Source of the DNA: Arthrobacter sp. N199823 | GTDB lineage: Bacteria; Actinomycetota; Actinomycetes; Actinomycetales; Micrococcaceae | Assembly (NCBI RefSeq): GCF_002929705.1 | Contig: NZ_PJIN01000001.1 | Span: 835,897-899,896, forward strand | Direction of reading: 5' to 3' | DNA: 64,000 nucleotides | Part shown: positions 25,421-33,465 of the stretch, in pieces | Layout: each line of letters opens with the position of its first letter | Numbering within the stretch: the stretch's first letter is position 1 | Made by a program: the position numbers and the translations under genes | The notes under the pieces: generated by a model | What the model was told of the DNA's origin: nothing | The model's input: only the letters and a program-made list of their open reading frames with translations | The model's database searches: none

Positions 25421-26943
25421 GTCCTTCCTACGACAGCCGTGAAAAGTATGAACGATGGCATGTACGCACGTGTGCTCGCTGCGGCCGACAGGCTGCCAAA
25501 GCGGCGAACTGGTCAGATGGGCCAATCTGTCGGAACTGCCTGGATAAGGCCACCCGCACCTACGGTTCCTGCCCCAGCTGCGGTACGGAGCGTCTGTTGC
25601 CGGGCCGGGACAGCACTGGCCACCCGGTTTGCCGGGATTGTGCAGGAATTACCCGCGATTTCTTCTGCGATCGTTGCCGCTTTGAAGGACGTTTGCTCGG
25701 TGGAAGGCTGTGCGAACGCTGCACCCTCACCGACCGCCTGCGGTCAGTGCTCGATGACGGGACCGGCCGGATTCATCCACAGTTGATCCCGCTGTTTGAT
25801 CAATTGCGGACCATGCCGAAGCCAGTCTTGGGACTGAGCTGGCTCCAAAGCGCCCAACCCAACACGATGCTCAGAGATCTTGCCGCCGGACGACTCACCC
25901 TGACCCATGAAGCGTTCCAGCACCTACCCAATTGGAGAACTGCTGCCTACCTACGCGATCTGCTCATGCAAAGCGGTGTCTTGCCCCTCAAAGACAGACA
26001 ACTCCTCCTCTTTGAACGATGGCTGGAGACCCACCTGGGTGCCGTGGCTAATCCCGAACACGCCAAGCTGCTGCACCGTTTCGCCACCTGGCACCAACTG
26101 CGCAAACTACGGGCCAAAGCAGCCAAAGCCCCTTTGTGCGATTCGACAACCCGGGAAGCCCACGAGCAACAGATCCAGGCTTTAGCGTTCCTGACCTGGC
26201 TCAACCACCGCGGCACCGCCGTCAACGACACCCGGCAAGCTGATCTAGACGCTTGGCAAAGCGAGAACTACTTCACGCGCCGGGCATCCCACGCATTCCT
26301 GACCTGGTGCATGAACACCGGCAATATGCCCGCCCTAACCATCCATTTCCGCCAGGCGGAGCGCCAGGCGCCGATGAGTCAACACCACAGAATCCGCGCC
26401 ATTCAACGACTTCTCACCGAGGAGAGCATCCCGCTGCACGCCAGAATCGCGGGCCTGCTGGTCCTGCTCTACGCCCAACCGGCAACACGCATCGTCAGGC
26501 TCACGATCAGCGACATAATCGTCAACGACGGCACCACGACAATCTGTTTTGGCGATCCGCCGACACCGGTACCCGACCCGGTGGCCCGGCTCCTGCAGGA
26601 CTACCTGACGAACCGCATCAACCTGGACGCGGCAACCAATCCCGGATCCCACTGGCTCTTCCCGGGACAACGCGCCGGTCAACCCATTCACCCGGTCACC
26701 CTCCGGGCCTTCCTGCGCAAACAAGGCATCCCACCCCAACGCGGACGAACCTCCGCACTACGACACTTGGTGCTCCAAGTCCCAGCCCCCGTGCTGGCCT
26801 TGGCGCTCGGCTACCACCACACCAGCACCACCAGAATCGCCGCAGAAGCCGGATCACCCTGGGCCGGCTACGCACCAGGGACCCACGACACACCAACCGC
26901 AGCCGTGGCCCCGACACAGCACGAAAAATGGCCACTTGAATGA
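25417..26943 (+). CDS. Zinc-ribbon recombinase-like protein lacking the usual nucleophile Tyr
   Basis: 508 residues from GTG 25417, overlapping the HTH stop (GTGA). Three CXXC-CXXC zinc modules fill the N-terminus: Cys 19/22/38/41, 52/55/72/75 and 84/87/99/102. The C-terminal half keeps the tyrosine-recombinase fold: Arg358 (ATRIVRL), LRH at 448-450 and LGYHHTSTT at 464-472. Nine residues after His467, where Tyr is expected, Ala stands; the nearest Tyr is 485. It is therefore probably a structural or DNA-binding partner of the active first recombinase, although Tyr485 cannot be excluded. Its stop codon lies inside recombination-site candidate A. Confidence 0.8.
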   Translation: MSPSYDSREKYERWHVRTCARCGRQAAKAANWSDGPICRNCLDKATRTYGSCPSCGTERLLPGRDSTGHPVCRDCAGITRDFFCDRCRFEGRLLGGRLCERCTLTDRLRSVLDDGTGRIHPQLIPLFDQLRTMPKPVLGLSWLQSAQPNTMLRDLAAGRLTLTHEAFQHLPNWRTAAYLRDLLMQSGVLPLKDRQLLLFERWLETHLGAVANPEHAKLLHRFATWHQLRKLRAKAAKAPLCDSTTREAHEQQIQALAFLTWLNHRGTAVNDTRQADLDAWQSENYFTRRASHAFLTWCMNTGNMPALTIHFRQAERQAPMSQHHRIRAIQRLLTEESIPLHARIAGLLVLLYAQPATRIVRLTISDIIVNDGTTTICFGDPPTPVPDPVARLLQDYLTNRINLDAATNPGSHWLFPGQRAGQPIHPVTLRAFLRKQGIPPQRGRTSALRHLVLQVPAPVLALALGYHHTSTTRIAAEAGSPWAGYAPGTHDTPTAAVAPTQHEKWPLE

Positions 26944-26954
26944 TGGCCGCTACC
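26930..26954 (+). mobile_element. Palindromic site A, candidate recombination site
   Basis: GGCCACTTGAATGATGGCC continues CGCTACC-like to 26954 (arms GGCCA and TGGCC around 9 bases). It matches site B at 30387-30411 at 20 of 25 positions. It overlaps the stop codon of the third module gene. Confidence 0.6.
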
Positions 26955-26961
26955 CGTACCC

Positions 26962-27354
26962 CTACTTGGGTAAGAAGAATTCCAGCGCGATGCCGTCTGG
27001 GTCCTTGAAGTTCAGTGCCGTGCCATACGGGGCTTCGATGAGACCGCTGTGGGCTACGCCGAGACTATCCAGATGCGCGGCCCATTCGATGAGTTCCGCT
27101 GGGCTGGCTACGGAAAACCCGACATGGTCCAGGCCCGGATTGTGTTCATCGAAGCGGCCCCCGCCGGAAGCTGTTCGATGCTCTGTCAGTCCCAGTGACG
27201 CCCCTCCACCGAGATCGAATTTACGTCGGATAAACGGGCCATCGAGCATCGTACCCGAGGGCTCTGTACCCCACAGACGGGAGTAAAAAGCGACGCTGAC
27301 CTCAACGTCAGTCACGGTGAGAGCAAGATGGTCAATGGCGGGCAACGCAGGCAT
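26962..27354 (-). CDS. VOC (glyoxalase-fold) protein
   Basis: 130 residues with two beta-alpha-beta-beta-beta repeats: AIDHLALTVTDVEVSVAFY at the start and GLDHVGFSVASPAELIEW in the middle. Metal-ligand positions His (IDHLAL), His (LDHVGF) and Glu (ALEFF) are present. Members include glyoxalases, dioxygenases and drug-resistance proteins; the substrate is not evident. ATG 27354 has AGGAG 5 bases upstream; the longer frame to 27426 lacks one. First gene inside the segment between sites A and B. Confidence 0.82.
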   Translation of the reverse strand: MPALPAIDHLALTVTDVEVSVAFYSRLWGTEPSGTMLDGPFIRRKFDLGGGASLGLTEHRTASGGGRFDEHNPGLDHVGFSVASPAELIEWAAHLDSLGVAHSGLIEAPYGTALNFKDPDGIALEFFLPK

Positions 27355-27426
27355 CAGAACTCCTAAAGGGGAAGGTTGGCACGTAGTAGGGAAGTCGGGC
27401 ACGAGCCTGCCAAAGTGTAGATCCAC

Positions 27427-27764
27427 ATCGTCTCACAGGCCTACGGATGCAGATTTCATCCCGGCGGTCACAACTCCCCACAACGCACGCTTACCTGCGT
27501 CTGATCCACGCCACAGCCACCGCACGCCGGCGACCTGTTTAGCCGTCGGCCTTTGAAGAGGCACAAGTATCCAAGGAGCACGGGATTTATGCTCTGTCGC
27601 CTGAACCATCATTACCGTACGCGCCGATCTTATGAGTCGAATGCCTCACTTCATCTACGGCGGCCCGTGGGCCCTGGCAGCACTTTGCCAGCGTCGGATT
27701 CTTCGGTCAGGACGACCCGAGCTATTTCTCAGATGGACGCGCGCGTCTGGATATCCGAAGGAGG
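27427..27764. other. 338-base gap without a recognisable gene
   Basis: Open frames on both strands run into the antisense of the PAP2 gene and show no family resemblance. I see no terminator or repeat here. Confidence 0.45.
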
Positions 27765-28520
27765 TCAGCGCGGCGCGGGCACGGGCCCAAACCGTTGCAG
27801 TATCCGAACCCGGGCAAGGATCGCCATCGCGTATCGGTTCCACACCCCCGTGAAGAACAAGACAGCGGCGGAGGCGGCAATAACGGAGGCCAGTACGTCT
27901 GTGGGGTAATGCACCCCGATATACAGTCGCGAGAGGCCGACCACCACCACCATGAAGATTCCGAATACCACGGCCAGCTTTTCCCGCCCGGTGCCCCAGG
28001 CCAGATAGTACAAGGCGAAAGCCAAGGCAACAGCGAGGCAGACATGACCGCTGGGGAAACTATCAGAAGCAGATTCCGGTGCCAATGGATTAGCCAAGAG
28101 GGCCGGGTCGGGGCGATGGCGTCCCACAATGACCTTGAAGATCTGGCAAGAAAGCCACCCCACAGCGGCGACCGCTCCGAACGCAATCGCGTTCACCGGG
28201 GCCCGGCGCACGAGTAACAGGAACAGACAAACCACGGCCACCAAGATCACCCCTCCCAGGGGTCCGAACACCGTATTCAAGGCAAGAGCCACCGTGTTCA
28301 GGAAGCCGTCATGGTGGGCGCTAATGTTTTGATCCACCACCAGTTCCGCGGGCGTGTACCCGGGAATGAATTTGGCACTGAATCCCAGCGCCAAGACGAA
28401 GACAGCCATCACCGCCGGCCAGAGCACCCAGGACCCCATCTGCGGCAGGTGGGCCATGCGCATGCGTGCCTGGGCCAGCGGATCGGCTGGCGGCTCGGGG
28501 GGAGGCTGTTCAGAGGTCAT
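27765..28520 (-). CDS. PAP2-family membrane phosphatase
   Basis: 251 residues with about six helices. The three phosphatase motifs are intact: KVIVGRHRP, SFPSGH and SRLYIGVHYPTD, giving the catalytic His pair and Arg residues on the outer face. Family members dephosphorylate phosphatidic acid, undecaprenyl pyrophosphate or related lipids. ATG 28520 is chosen; a TTG at 28556 would add 12 residues. Pro-rich N-terminus is cytoplasmic. Divergent from the PadR gene. Confidence 0.88.
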   Translation of the reverse strand: MTSEQPPPEPPADPLAQARMRMAHLPQMGSWVLWPAVMAVFVLALGFSAKFIPGYTPAELVVDQNISAHHDGFLNTVALALNTVFGPLGGVILVAVVCLFLLLVRRAPVNAIAFGAVAAVGWLSCQIFKVIVGRHRPDPALLANPLAPESASDSFPSGHVCLAVALAFALYYLAWGTGREKLAVVFGIFMVVVVGLSRLYIGVHYPTDVLASVIAASAAVLFFTGVWNRYAMAILARVRILQRFGPVPAPR

Positions 28521-28640
28521 GGGTGGTCTCGTTTCTAGTTCAGTGGATGTCCGCAAAGTTCCGGGATGATCCTAGCGGGCGATTTGGAGTGTTTGCCGAG
28601 AATTCTTCCTGTAAGAACAACCCGGATGAAAGTAGTGCAG

Positions 28641-28674
28641 TATCCTTGACTTAGGATATCAACTTCCGATATCC
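28641..28674. promoter_or_regulatory. Operator-like repeats before the PadR gene
   Basis: GGATATC (28654-28660) and GATATCC (28668-28674) form a perfect inverted repeat around 7 bases. A third half-site TATCCT (28641-28646) pairs with AGGATA (28653-28658). TTGACT overlaps at 28646-28651. This is where a PadR dimer would block its own promoter. Confidence 0.6.
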
Positions 28675-28691
28675 ATCTACGATACTTGGGG

Positions 28692-29015
28692 ATGCTAATG
28701 CGTGAATTGATGCGTGCGGCGGTTCGGCTGCATATCTTGCACCATGCCGCCGAGGAAGACATCCACGGGGCCTGGATGTCGGCGGAACTGGCGAATCACG
28801 GATACACCATTTCCCCTGGAACCCTGTACCCGACGCTGCACCGGATGGAGGACGAGGGCTTGCTGCTCTCCCGACCAGAAGTGGTCGACGGGCGCCCGCG
28901 CCGGGTCTACCGGGCCACGGAGGCCGGCTTGAACGCACTGGATGAGGGCCGCCGGTCCATTGCCGAACTTGCCGCCGAAGTCCTCCCCAAACCTCCAGAA
29001 AGAGAACACCCATGA
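28692..29015 (+). CDS. PadR-family transcriptional regulator
   Basis: 107 residues. The winged helix reads [17 protein letters not shown], then ISPGTLYPTLHRMEDEGLL and the wing RPRRVYRATEAGLNAL, all typical of PadR. TACGAT (28678-28683) ends 8 bases before the ATG, so the leader is very short. Its stop overlaps the permease start (ATGA), so it is expected to control the permease and itself through the repeats at 28641-28674. Confidence 0.88.
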   Translation: MLMRELMRAAVRLHILHHAAEEDIHGAWMSAELANHGYTISPGTLYPTLHRMEDEGLLLSRPEVVDGRPRRVYRATEAGLNALDEGRRSIAELAAEVLPKPPEREHP

Positions 29016-30286
29016 GCAACCCCCAAGCCCTGGCTCGCCGGCTGGGCACTTTCGACGCCGTCGTGATCGGCCTCGGATCCATGATCGGGGCCGGAGTGTT
29101 CGCAGCCTTCACCCCGGCCGCGGCCGCGGCCGGTTCTGGCCTGCTGATCGGGCTCGTCGTTGCGGCCGTAGTGGCCTTTTGCAACGCGACGTCTTCCGCG
29201 CAACTCGCAGCGATCTATCCGACCTCGGGCGGGACATACATCTACGGCCGCGAACGTCTGGGGCCCTGGTCCGGCTTTCTGGCCGGGTGGGGATTCGTGA
29301 TCGGCAAGACCGCCAGTGCAGCAGCCATGGCGATGACGTTTGCCGCCTATGCCGCCCCAGCCGGCTGGGAACGGCCGGTGGCGATCGCCGCCGTCGTGCT
29401 ATTAGCAACAGTCAACTACCACGGAGTTACACGGACCGCGGGGCTGACACGGATCCTGATCATTGGCGTCATCGTAGCCCTGGCCATAGCCGTTGCCGCC
29501 AGTTGGGGCGGCTCATCACCAGATCCAGGGAAAATGCTGGGGGACGGGTTACTGGCACACGGCTGGTACGGGATCCTACAGTCCGCCGGGCTGTTGTTCT
29601 TCGCGTTTGCCGGCTACGCGCGCATCGCAACGATGGGCGAGGAGGTCCGCAACCCCAAGCGCACCATCCCACGCGCGATCGGGATCGCCCTGGCCATCAC
29701 AGTCGTCATCTACGCCATCATCGCGGTGACGCTCCTGGCAACCATCGGACCCGAGGGAGTGTCCGGGAACCCCACACCCCTGGCAGCGGCCGTCGCGAAC
29801 GGGTCCTGGGCCTGGGCTGCACCCATCGTCCGCGTGGGTGCGGCAGTGGCCGCACTCGGGGCGTTGCTGGCCCTCATTGCCGGGCTTGGCCGGACCAGCC
29901 TGGCCATGGCCCGCGAGCACGACCTACCGCACTGGCTAGCCGCCGTCCACCCCCGCTACAAAGTCCCGCACCGGGCCGAAGCCGCCCTAGCCGTGGTGAT
30001 CTGCGCAGTCATAGCCGTCGCAGACCTGCGCGGCGCGATCGGATTCTCCTCCTTCGGCGTGCTCATCTACTACCTAGTAGCCAACATCGCCGCCTTCACC
30101 CAGCCCACCACGGACCGCCGCTACCCCAAAGCCCTCCAAGTGATCGGCGCACTGGCCTGCGTGGTCCTCATCGCAACCCTTCCGGCACTGTCGGTAGGGC
30201 TGGGCATCCTCATGTTCGCCGCCGGCATCATCCTGCGCCTCATCAGGCTGCGCAAAAACCATCACCCAAACATCCAAGCCCCCTGA
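29012..30286 (+). CDS. APC-superfamily permease
   Basis: 424 residues and about 12 helices. The first helix has VVIGLGSMIGAGVF, the substrate-binding signature of APC carriers, and later YPTSGGTYIYGRERLG and FFAFAGYARIATMGEEVRNPKRTIPRA. Likely an amino acid or amine transporter; the substrate is not evident. Coupled to PadR by a 4-base overlap. The sequence is richer in GC than the following gene pair. Last gene before site B. Confidence 0.88.
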   Translation: MSNPQALARRLGTFDAVVIGLGSMIGAGVFAAFTPAAAAAGSGLLIGLVVAAVVAFCNATSSAQLAAIYPTSGGTYIYGRERLGPWSGFLAGWGFVIGKTASAAAMAMTFAAYAAPAGWERPVAIAAVVLLATVNYHGVTRTAGLTRILIIGVIVALAIAVAASWGGSSPDPGKMLGDGLLAHGWYGILQSAGLLFFAFAGYARIATMGEEVRNPKRTIPRAIGIALAITVVIYAIIAVTLLATIGPEGVSGNPTPLAAAVANGSWAWAAPIVRVGAAVAALGALLALIAGLGRTSLAMAREHDLPHWLAAVHPRYKVPHRAEAALAVVICAVIAVADLRGAIGFSSFGVLIYYLVANIAAFTQPTTDRRYPKALQVIGALACVVLIATLPALSVGLGILMFAAGIILRLIRLRKNHHPNIQAP

Positions 30287-30386
30287 GAACGCCCAACGGC
30301 GCGGAGCCCGGCAACCAAGCGGCGTCCCAGGCAGGTCCCGATTAAGAACCAACCAAACCAAACCCCGCAAAACACCAACGAATACA

Positions 30387-30411
30387 GACCACTTGAATAA
30401 CGGTCCCTACC
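30387..30411 (+). mobile_element. Palindromic site B, candidate recombination site
   Basis: GACCACTTGAATAACGGTCC then CTACC. It equals site A at 20 of 25 positions, and the arm changes compensate each other (GGCC/GGCC in A, GACC/GGTC in B). The spacer ACTTGAAT is kept. Confidence 0.6.
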
Positions 30412-30448
30412 AGTACGGCGACCCCATTTAGGAGGACAAGGCACATTC

Positions 30449-30502
30449 TTGACATTGATCATTATGTAAAGCACACTCGACATGTAAAGTGAGCTATACA
30501 TT
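30449..30502 (+). promoter_or_regulatory. Promoter region with ATGTAAAG direct repeats
   Basis: TTGACA at 30449-30454, direct repeats ATGTAAAG at 30464-30471 and 30482-30489 (18-base period), and TACATT at 30497-30502 as -10. ATGTA (30482-30486) also pairs with TACAT. This fits autoregulation by the small HTH gene of the pair below. Confidence 0.5.
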
Positions 30503-30518
30503 CTCAGAGGAGCCGGCC

Positions 30519-30986
30519 ATGACGATCCAGCAGACACGCACAAAGTGGGGACGCACAAAATTTGGAACCGGGCGCACACCAGCTATGGCGATAGCTCTTC
30601 CGTGTGGCCTTGTCCTTGGCGCACCGGGAGGTTGGTTGTCCGTACTCGTCGGCATCACAGATTCGAATCCCATAGTCGGGTTCCTAGTTTTTTCCTTATG
30701 CCTCACCATGCCAGCACTCGCACTTGTCTATGCCGTTATCGTAGACAAAAACACGCTCGAAGGTGCAGCTGAACAGCCCGATGACTCGATTGAAGCCAAG
30801 TGGTACGACAAGGCCTCGTCAAGCTCCTTTACTGACCTCATTTTGGTTCTCGGAGCCGCCTCAATAGCTCTTGCATTCTTACCAACAAACGTCTCTGTTG
30901 ACCTGAAGCTTGTCCTTCCCGCAGTCCTCGCAGTCTGCTTCACATCCTTCGGCGTCCGGTACCTAATGCTGCGATGCAAAGGCTGA
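30519..30986 (+). CDS. Four-helix membrane protein coupled to an HTH gene
   Basis: 155 residues from ATG 30519 with GAGGAG upstream. Hydrophobic segments lie at about 22-45, 50-72, 105-122 and 128-146, with a polar acidic loop containing AEQPDDSIEAKWYDKA. No named family. It is separated by one base from a small HTH gene, a common bacterial pairing of unknown purpose. A+T content is higher than in the permease gene before it, hinting at separate acquisition. Confidence 0.7.
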   Translation: MTIQQTRTKWGRTKFGTGRTPAMAIALPCGLVLGAPGGWLSVLVGITDSNPIVGFLVFSLCLTMPALALVYAVIVDKNTLEGAAEQPDDSIEAKWYDKASSSSFTDLILVLGAASIALAFLPTNVSVDLKLVLPAVLAVCFTSFGVRYLMLRCKG

Positions 30987-30987
30987 C

Positions 30988-31188
30988 GTGAAGAACTTGG
31001 TCAACGAATCGCGACTACGACTCGCATGGTCACAACAGCGGCTAGCTGACGAATTGGGAGTTTCGCGGCAAACCATCATCTCTATCGAACGCGGGAGGTT
31101 CGACCCGTCACTGCCCTTGGCCTTCCGGATATCAGCGGTCTTCAACAGCACAATCGAGGAACTGTTCTTTCCCGATAACCAGCCTTAG
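30988..31188 (+). CDS. Small HTH regulator (YozG/XRE type)
   Basis: 66 residues from GTG 30988. It is one HTH domain: SRLRLAWSQQRLADELGVSR then QTIISIERGRFDPSLPLAFR and a tail FNSTIEELFFPDNQP. This short XRE type usually accompanies a multi-helix membrane protein and controls the pair. Likely operator: the ATGTAAAG repeats at 30464 and 30482. Confidence 0.88.
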   Translation: MKNLVNESRLRLAWSQQRLADELGVSRQTIISIERGRFDPSLPLAFRISAVFNSTIEELFFPDNQP

Positions 31189-31367
31189 ACACAACAGATC
31201 AGTGTCCGGGTAGTTTAGGGAAGATGCCCGGGTGAATAACACCCTATGTTCTGCAGGTTGGCAAAGCCCTGCGAAAGACAGCCATTTTCGATACGAGTCA
31301 GACCTTGAACCTTGGGGAACGTCGAAGCTGTCCCGCAGGAGGTTCCCCTTCGGGCATGGGGAGCGCG

Positions 31368-31580
31368 GTGCAAACGTCTTCCGAAATTCTGCGCAGAGCA
31401 CTTCTGAAAAACAGACGAGTGAACACGACTCCTGGCATTTGTGCACTCGCCTTCTGAAAATGAAAGTTTTGAAAATTTCAGAGGTCGTCTGCACACGCTC
31501 CGATGACGGACCCGATACGGACATGGCGGAGCTGTGCAGGCCTGTACTGAAATCTGTGCAGACGATTTCGGAAAATGACA
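31368..31580 (-). mobile_element. Tn402/Tn5053-type transposon end with six TniA-binding-like repeats
   Basis: Read on the minus strand from 31580, the end starts TGTCATTTTC and continues with CGAAATCGTCTGCAC to 31556; 21 of 25 bases agree with the terminal repeat of Tn402 as I recall it. Related 19-20-base units lie at 31534-31552, 31476-31494 (inverted), 31441-31460, 31389-31410 and 31368-31387. Tn402 ends likewise carry several TniA sites with one inverted. The interior would extend to lower coordinates, but no tni genes or second end are visible in the window, so it is orphan. Region 31189-31367 shows nothing else. Confidence 0.7.
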
Positions 31581-31639
31581 CTGGCGCAGCTGAATGGCCC
31601 AAGGCCCTGAAGTTGCCCAGGCGCCCAGAATCATGCGTT

Positions 31640-33388
31640 CTATTCGACGAGTTTGCCGGCGACGGAGTCGTCGGCGTTGGCCTGTGCCAGGGCACGGAAG
31701 GAGTCAGGAGCCGGGGCCAGCGCTTCGAAGCTGACCCCCTCGGCTGGAGACCAGACGAAGTTGCCCTGCAGGGCGGGATCCGTCGCAGGGAAATCCGCAC
31801 GGTTGTGAGCCCCTCGGGTCTCCCGGCGTTCGAGCGCACACTCCAACGTGGCTCGTGCGGCCAGCAGGGAGCCCAGCAGGTCGAAGGCGTGGGCCAAGTC
31901 ATCGAACCCGGCGATGTCTGGATGAGCAGTGACGTGCTGAGCTCGGTCCTCCAGAGCGGCCAGCTTGTCCAGCCCCTCCTGCAGCCCCTGCCCGGTGCGC
32001 ACCACACCGGCATGGTCGGTCATGAGGTTGCGCAGCTCGCGCTGTAGCCGCCGCACTGACTCGGTCCCGTTGTCGTTCAGCAGTGACTGCATTTCGGTGC
32101 GGGCCAGTCCGACGGCGGCGGGATCCCGGCGGACTTCGGTGCGGGAGGTTACGTACCCGGCGACGTGCTCTCCGGTGATGCGCCCATAGACGAGCAGTTC
32201 AATCAGCGAATTGCCACCCAACCGGTTGGCGCCGTGCAGGCCCGAGGAGGCCTCTCCGATCGCGTATAGTCCGGCTACTCCCGTGCCATGGTCTTCTGGT
32301 GCTACCCAGACCCCGCCCATCGAGTAGTGAGCGGTGGGGGCGATCTCCATTTTGGTCGTAGTGATGTCCAGCATCTGCAGATCGATCAGCGTGCGGTAGA
32401 CCCGCGGCAGCTTCTCCAGGATGGTTTCGCGAGGCAGGTGGGAGACATCCAGGTAGACGCCGCCCTTCTTGGTTCCGCGGCCCTCGGCCACTTCAGTGAA
32501 TGCGGCAAGGGCAACGCGGTCCCGGGTGGAGAGCTCCATGCGCTCGGGATCATAGCGTTCCATGAAGCGTTCACCGAGCGCGTTGGTGAGGATGCCGCCC
32601 TCCCCGCGTGCGGCTTCGGAGACGAGGGTGCCGGCGGCGTCGTCGGGCTCTAACAGGCCCGAGGGGTGGAATTGGACCAGTTCCGCGTCGCGTATCCGAG
32701 CACCAGCCAGAGCTGCCAGCCGGAAGGAGTCCCCGGTGTTCTCGTCACGGCGGGAGGAGGTGTGGCGCCAGATGCGGGTGTGCCCGCCTGCGGCCAGGAT
32801 GACCGCGTCAGCGTGGATATGCACGGGGGTGCCGTCCACGATGTCGAAGCCGTAGGCGCCGAAGATCGTACCGTCGGCGACGAGGAGGCGGGTGATGTAG
32901 ACGGTGTCGATGATCGGTACATTCAGCTCGGCTGCCCGGCGCATGAGGGTGCGCTGGATCTCCAGACCGGTGTAGTCCCCGGCGTAGGCAGTGCGGCGAT
33001 ACTTGTGGGCGCCGAAGAAGCGCTGGGAGATGCGTCCGTCCTTCTCCCGCGCGAACGGCATCCCCCATTGTTCGAGGTCCTCGATGCCGCGGGCAGCGTT
33101 GCGCGCCACGGTTTCGACGATGGCTGGGTCGGCCAGGAGATAGGACTCGCGCAGGGTGTCGGCGGCGTGCTGTTGCCAGCTGTCCTCGGGGTCCATGGTC
33201 CCCAGTGCGGCGTTGATGCCGCCGGCTGCAAGGGTGGTGTGGGCGTCGTGCTTGCGGCGCTTGCCCACCGCCAGCACCTGAACGCCCCGTTCAGCGAGTT
33301 CGATCGAGGCGCGCAGCCCGGCGCCACCGGTGCCGATGACCAGCACTGAAGTGGACAAGAGACGTTCAGAAGTGTGGTGAAGGTTCAT
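31640..33388 (-). CDS. FAD-dependent fumarate reductase/succinate dehydrogenase-like flavoprotein
   Basis: 582 residues. Dinucleotide fold VLVIGTGGAGLRASIELAE, the HTTLAAGGINAAL flavin-attachment region, substrate motif HYSMGGVWV and LHGANRLGGNSLIELLVYGR are all typical of the Sdh/Frd flavoprotein and L-aspartate oxidase group. No iron-sulfur or membrane-anchor subunit lies nearby, so it may work alone or with distant partners. ATG 33388 is chosen: a TACCGT box ends 7 bases before it, and the longer frame to 33448 would leave no promoter. Divergent from a LysR gene that probably controls it. Confidence 0.85.
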   Translation of the reverse strand: MNLHHTSERLLSTSVLVIGTGGAGLRASIELAERGVQVLAVGKRRKHDAHTTLAAGGINAALGTMDPEDSWQQHAADTLRESYLLADPAIVETVARNAARGIEDLEQWGMPFAREKDGRISQRFFGAHKYRRTAYAGDYTGLEIQRTLMRRAAELNVPIIDTVYITRLLVADGTIFGAYGFDIVDGTPVHIHADAVILAAGGHTRIWRHTSSRRDENTGDSFRLAALAGARIRDAELVQFHPSGLLEPDDAAGTLVSEAARGEGGILTNALGERFMERYDPERMELSTRDRVALAAFTEVAEGRGTKKGGVYLDVSHLPRETILEKLPRVYRTLIDLQMLDITTTKMEIAPTAHYSMGGVWVAPEDHGTGVAGLYAIGEASSGLHGANRLGGNSLIELLVYGRITGEHVAGYVTSRTEVRRDPAAVGLARTEMQSLLNDNGTESVRRLQRELRNLMTDHAGVVRTGQGLQEGLDKLAALEDRAQHVTAHPDIAGFDDLAHAFDLLGSLLAARATLECALERRETRGAHNRADFPATDPALQGNFVWSPAEGVSFEALAPAPDSFRALAQANADDSVAGKLVE

Positions 33389-33465
33389 GTTTACAACGGT
33401 AGGCTGGTGCGCGCTATGTTTCCAATGAGTTTTTTGATTCAACATCATGCGTTTATGCTATGAGA

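Noticed and set aside
28942-30345. 467-residue Arg/Pro/His-rich frame over the APC permease
   Set aside because: Typical composition of an out-of-frame shadow in GC-rich DNA; the permease frame has clear membrane helices.
30659-30672. GATTCGAATCC as a tRNA T-loop
   Set aside because: No cloverleaf around it; it lies inside a membrane protein gene.
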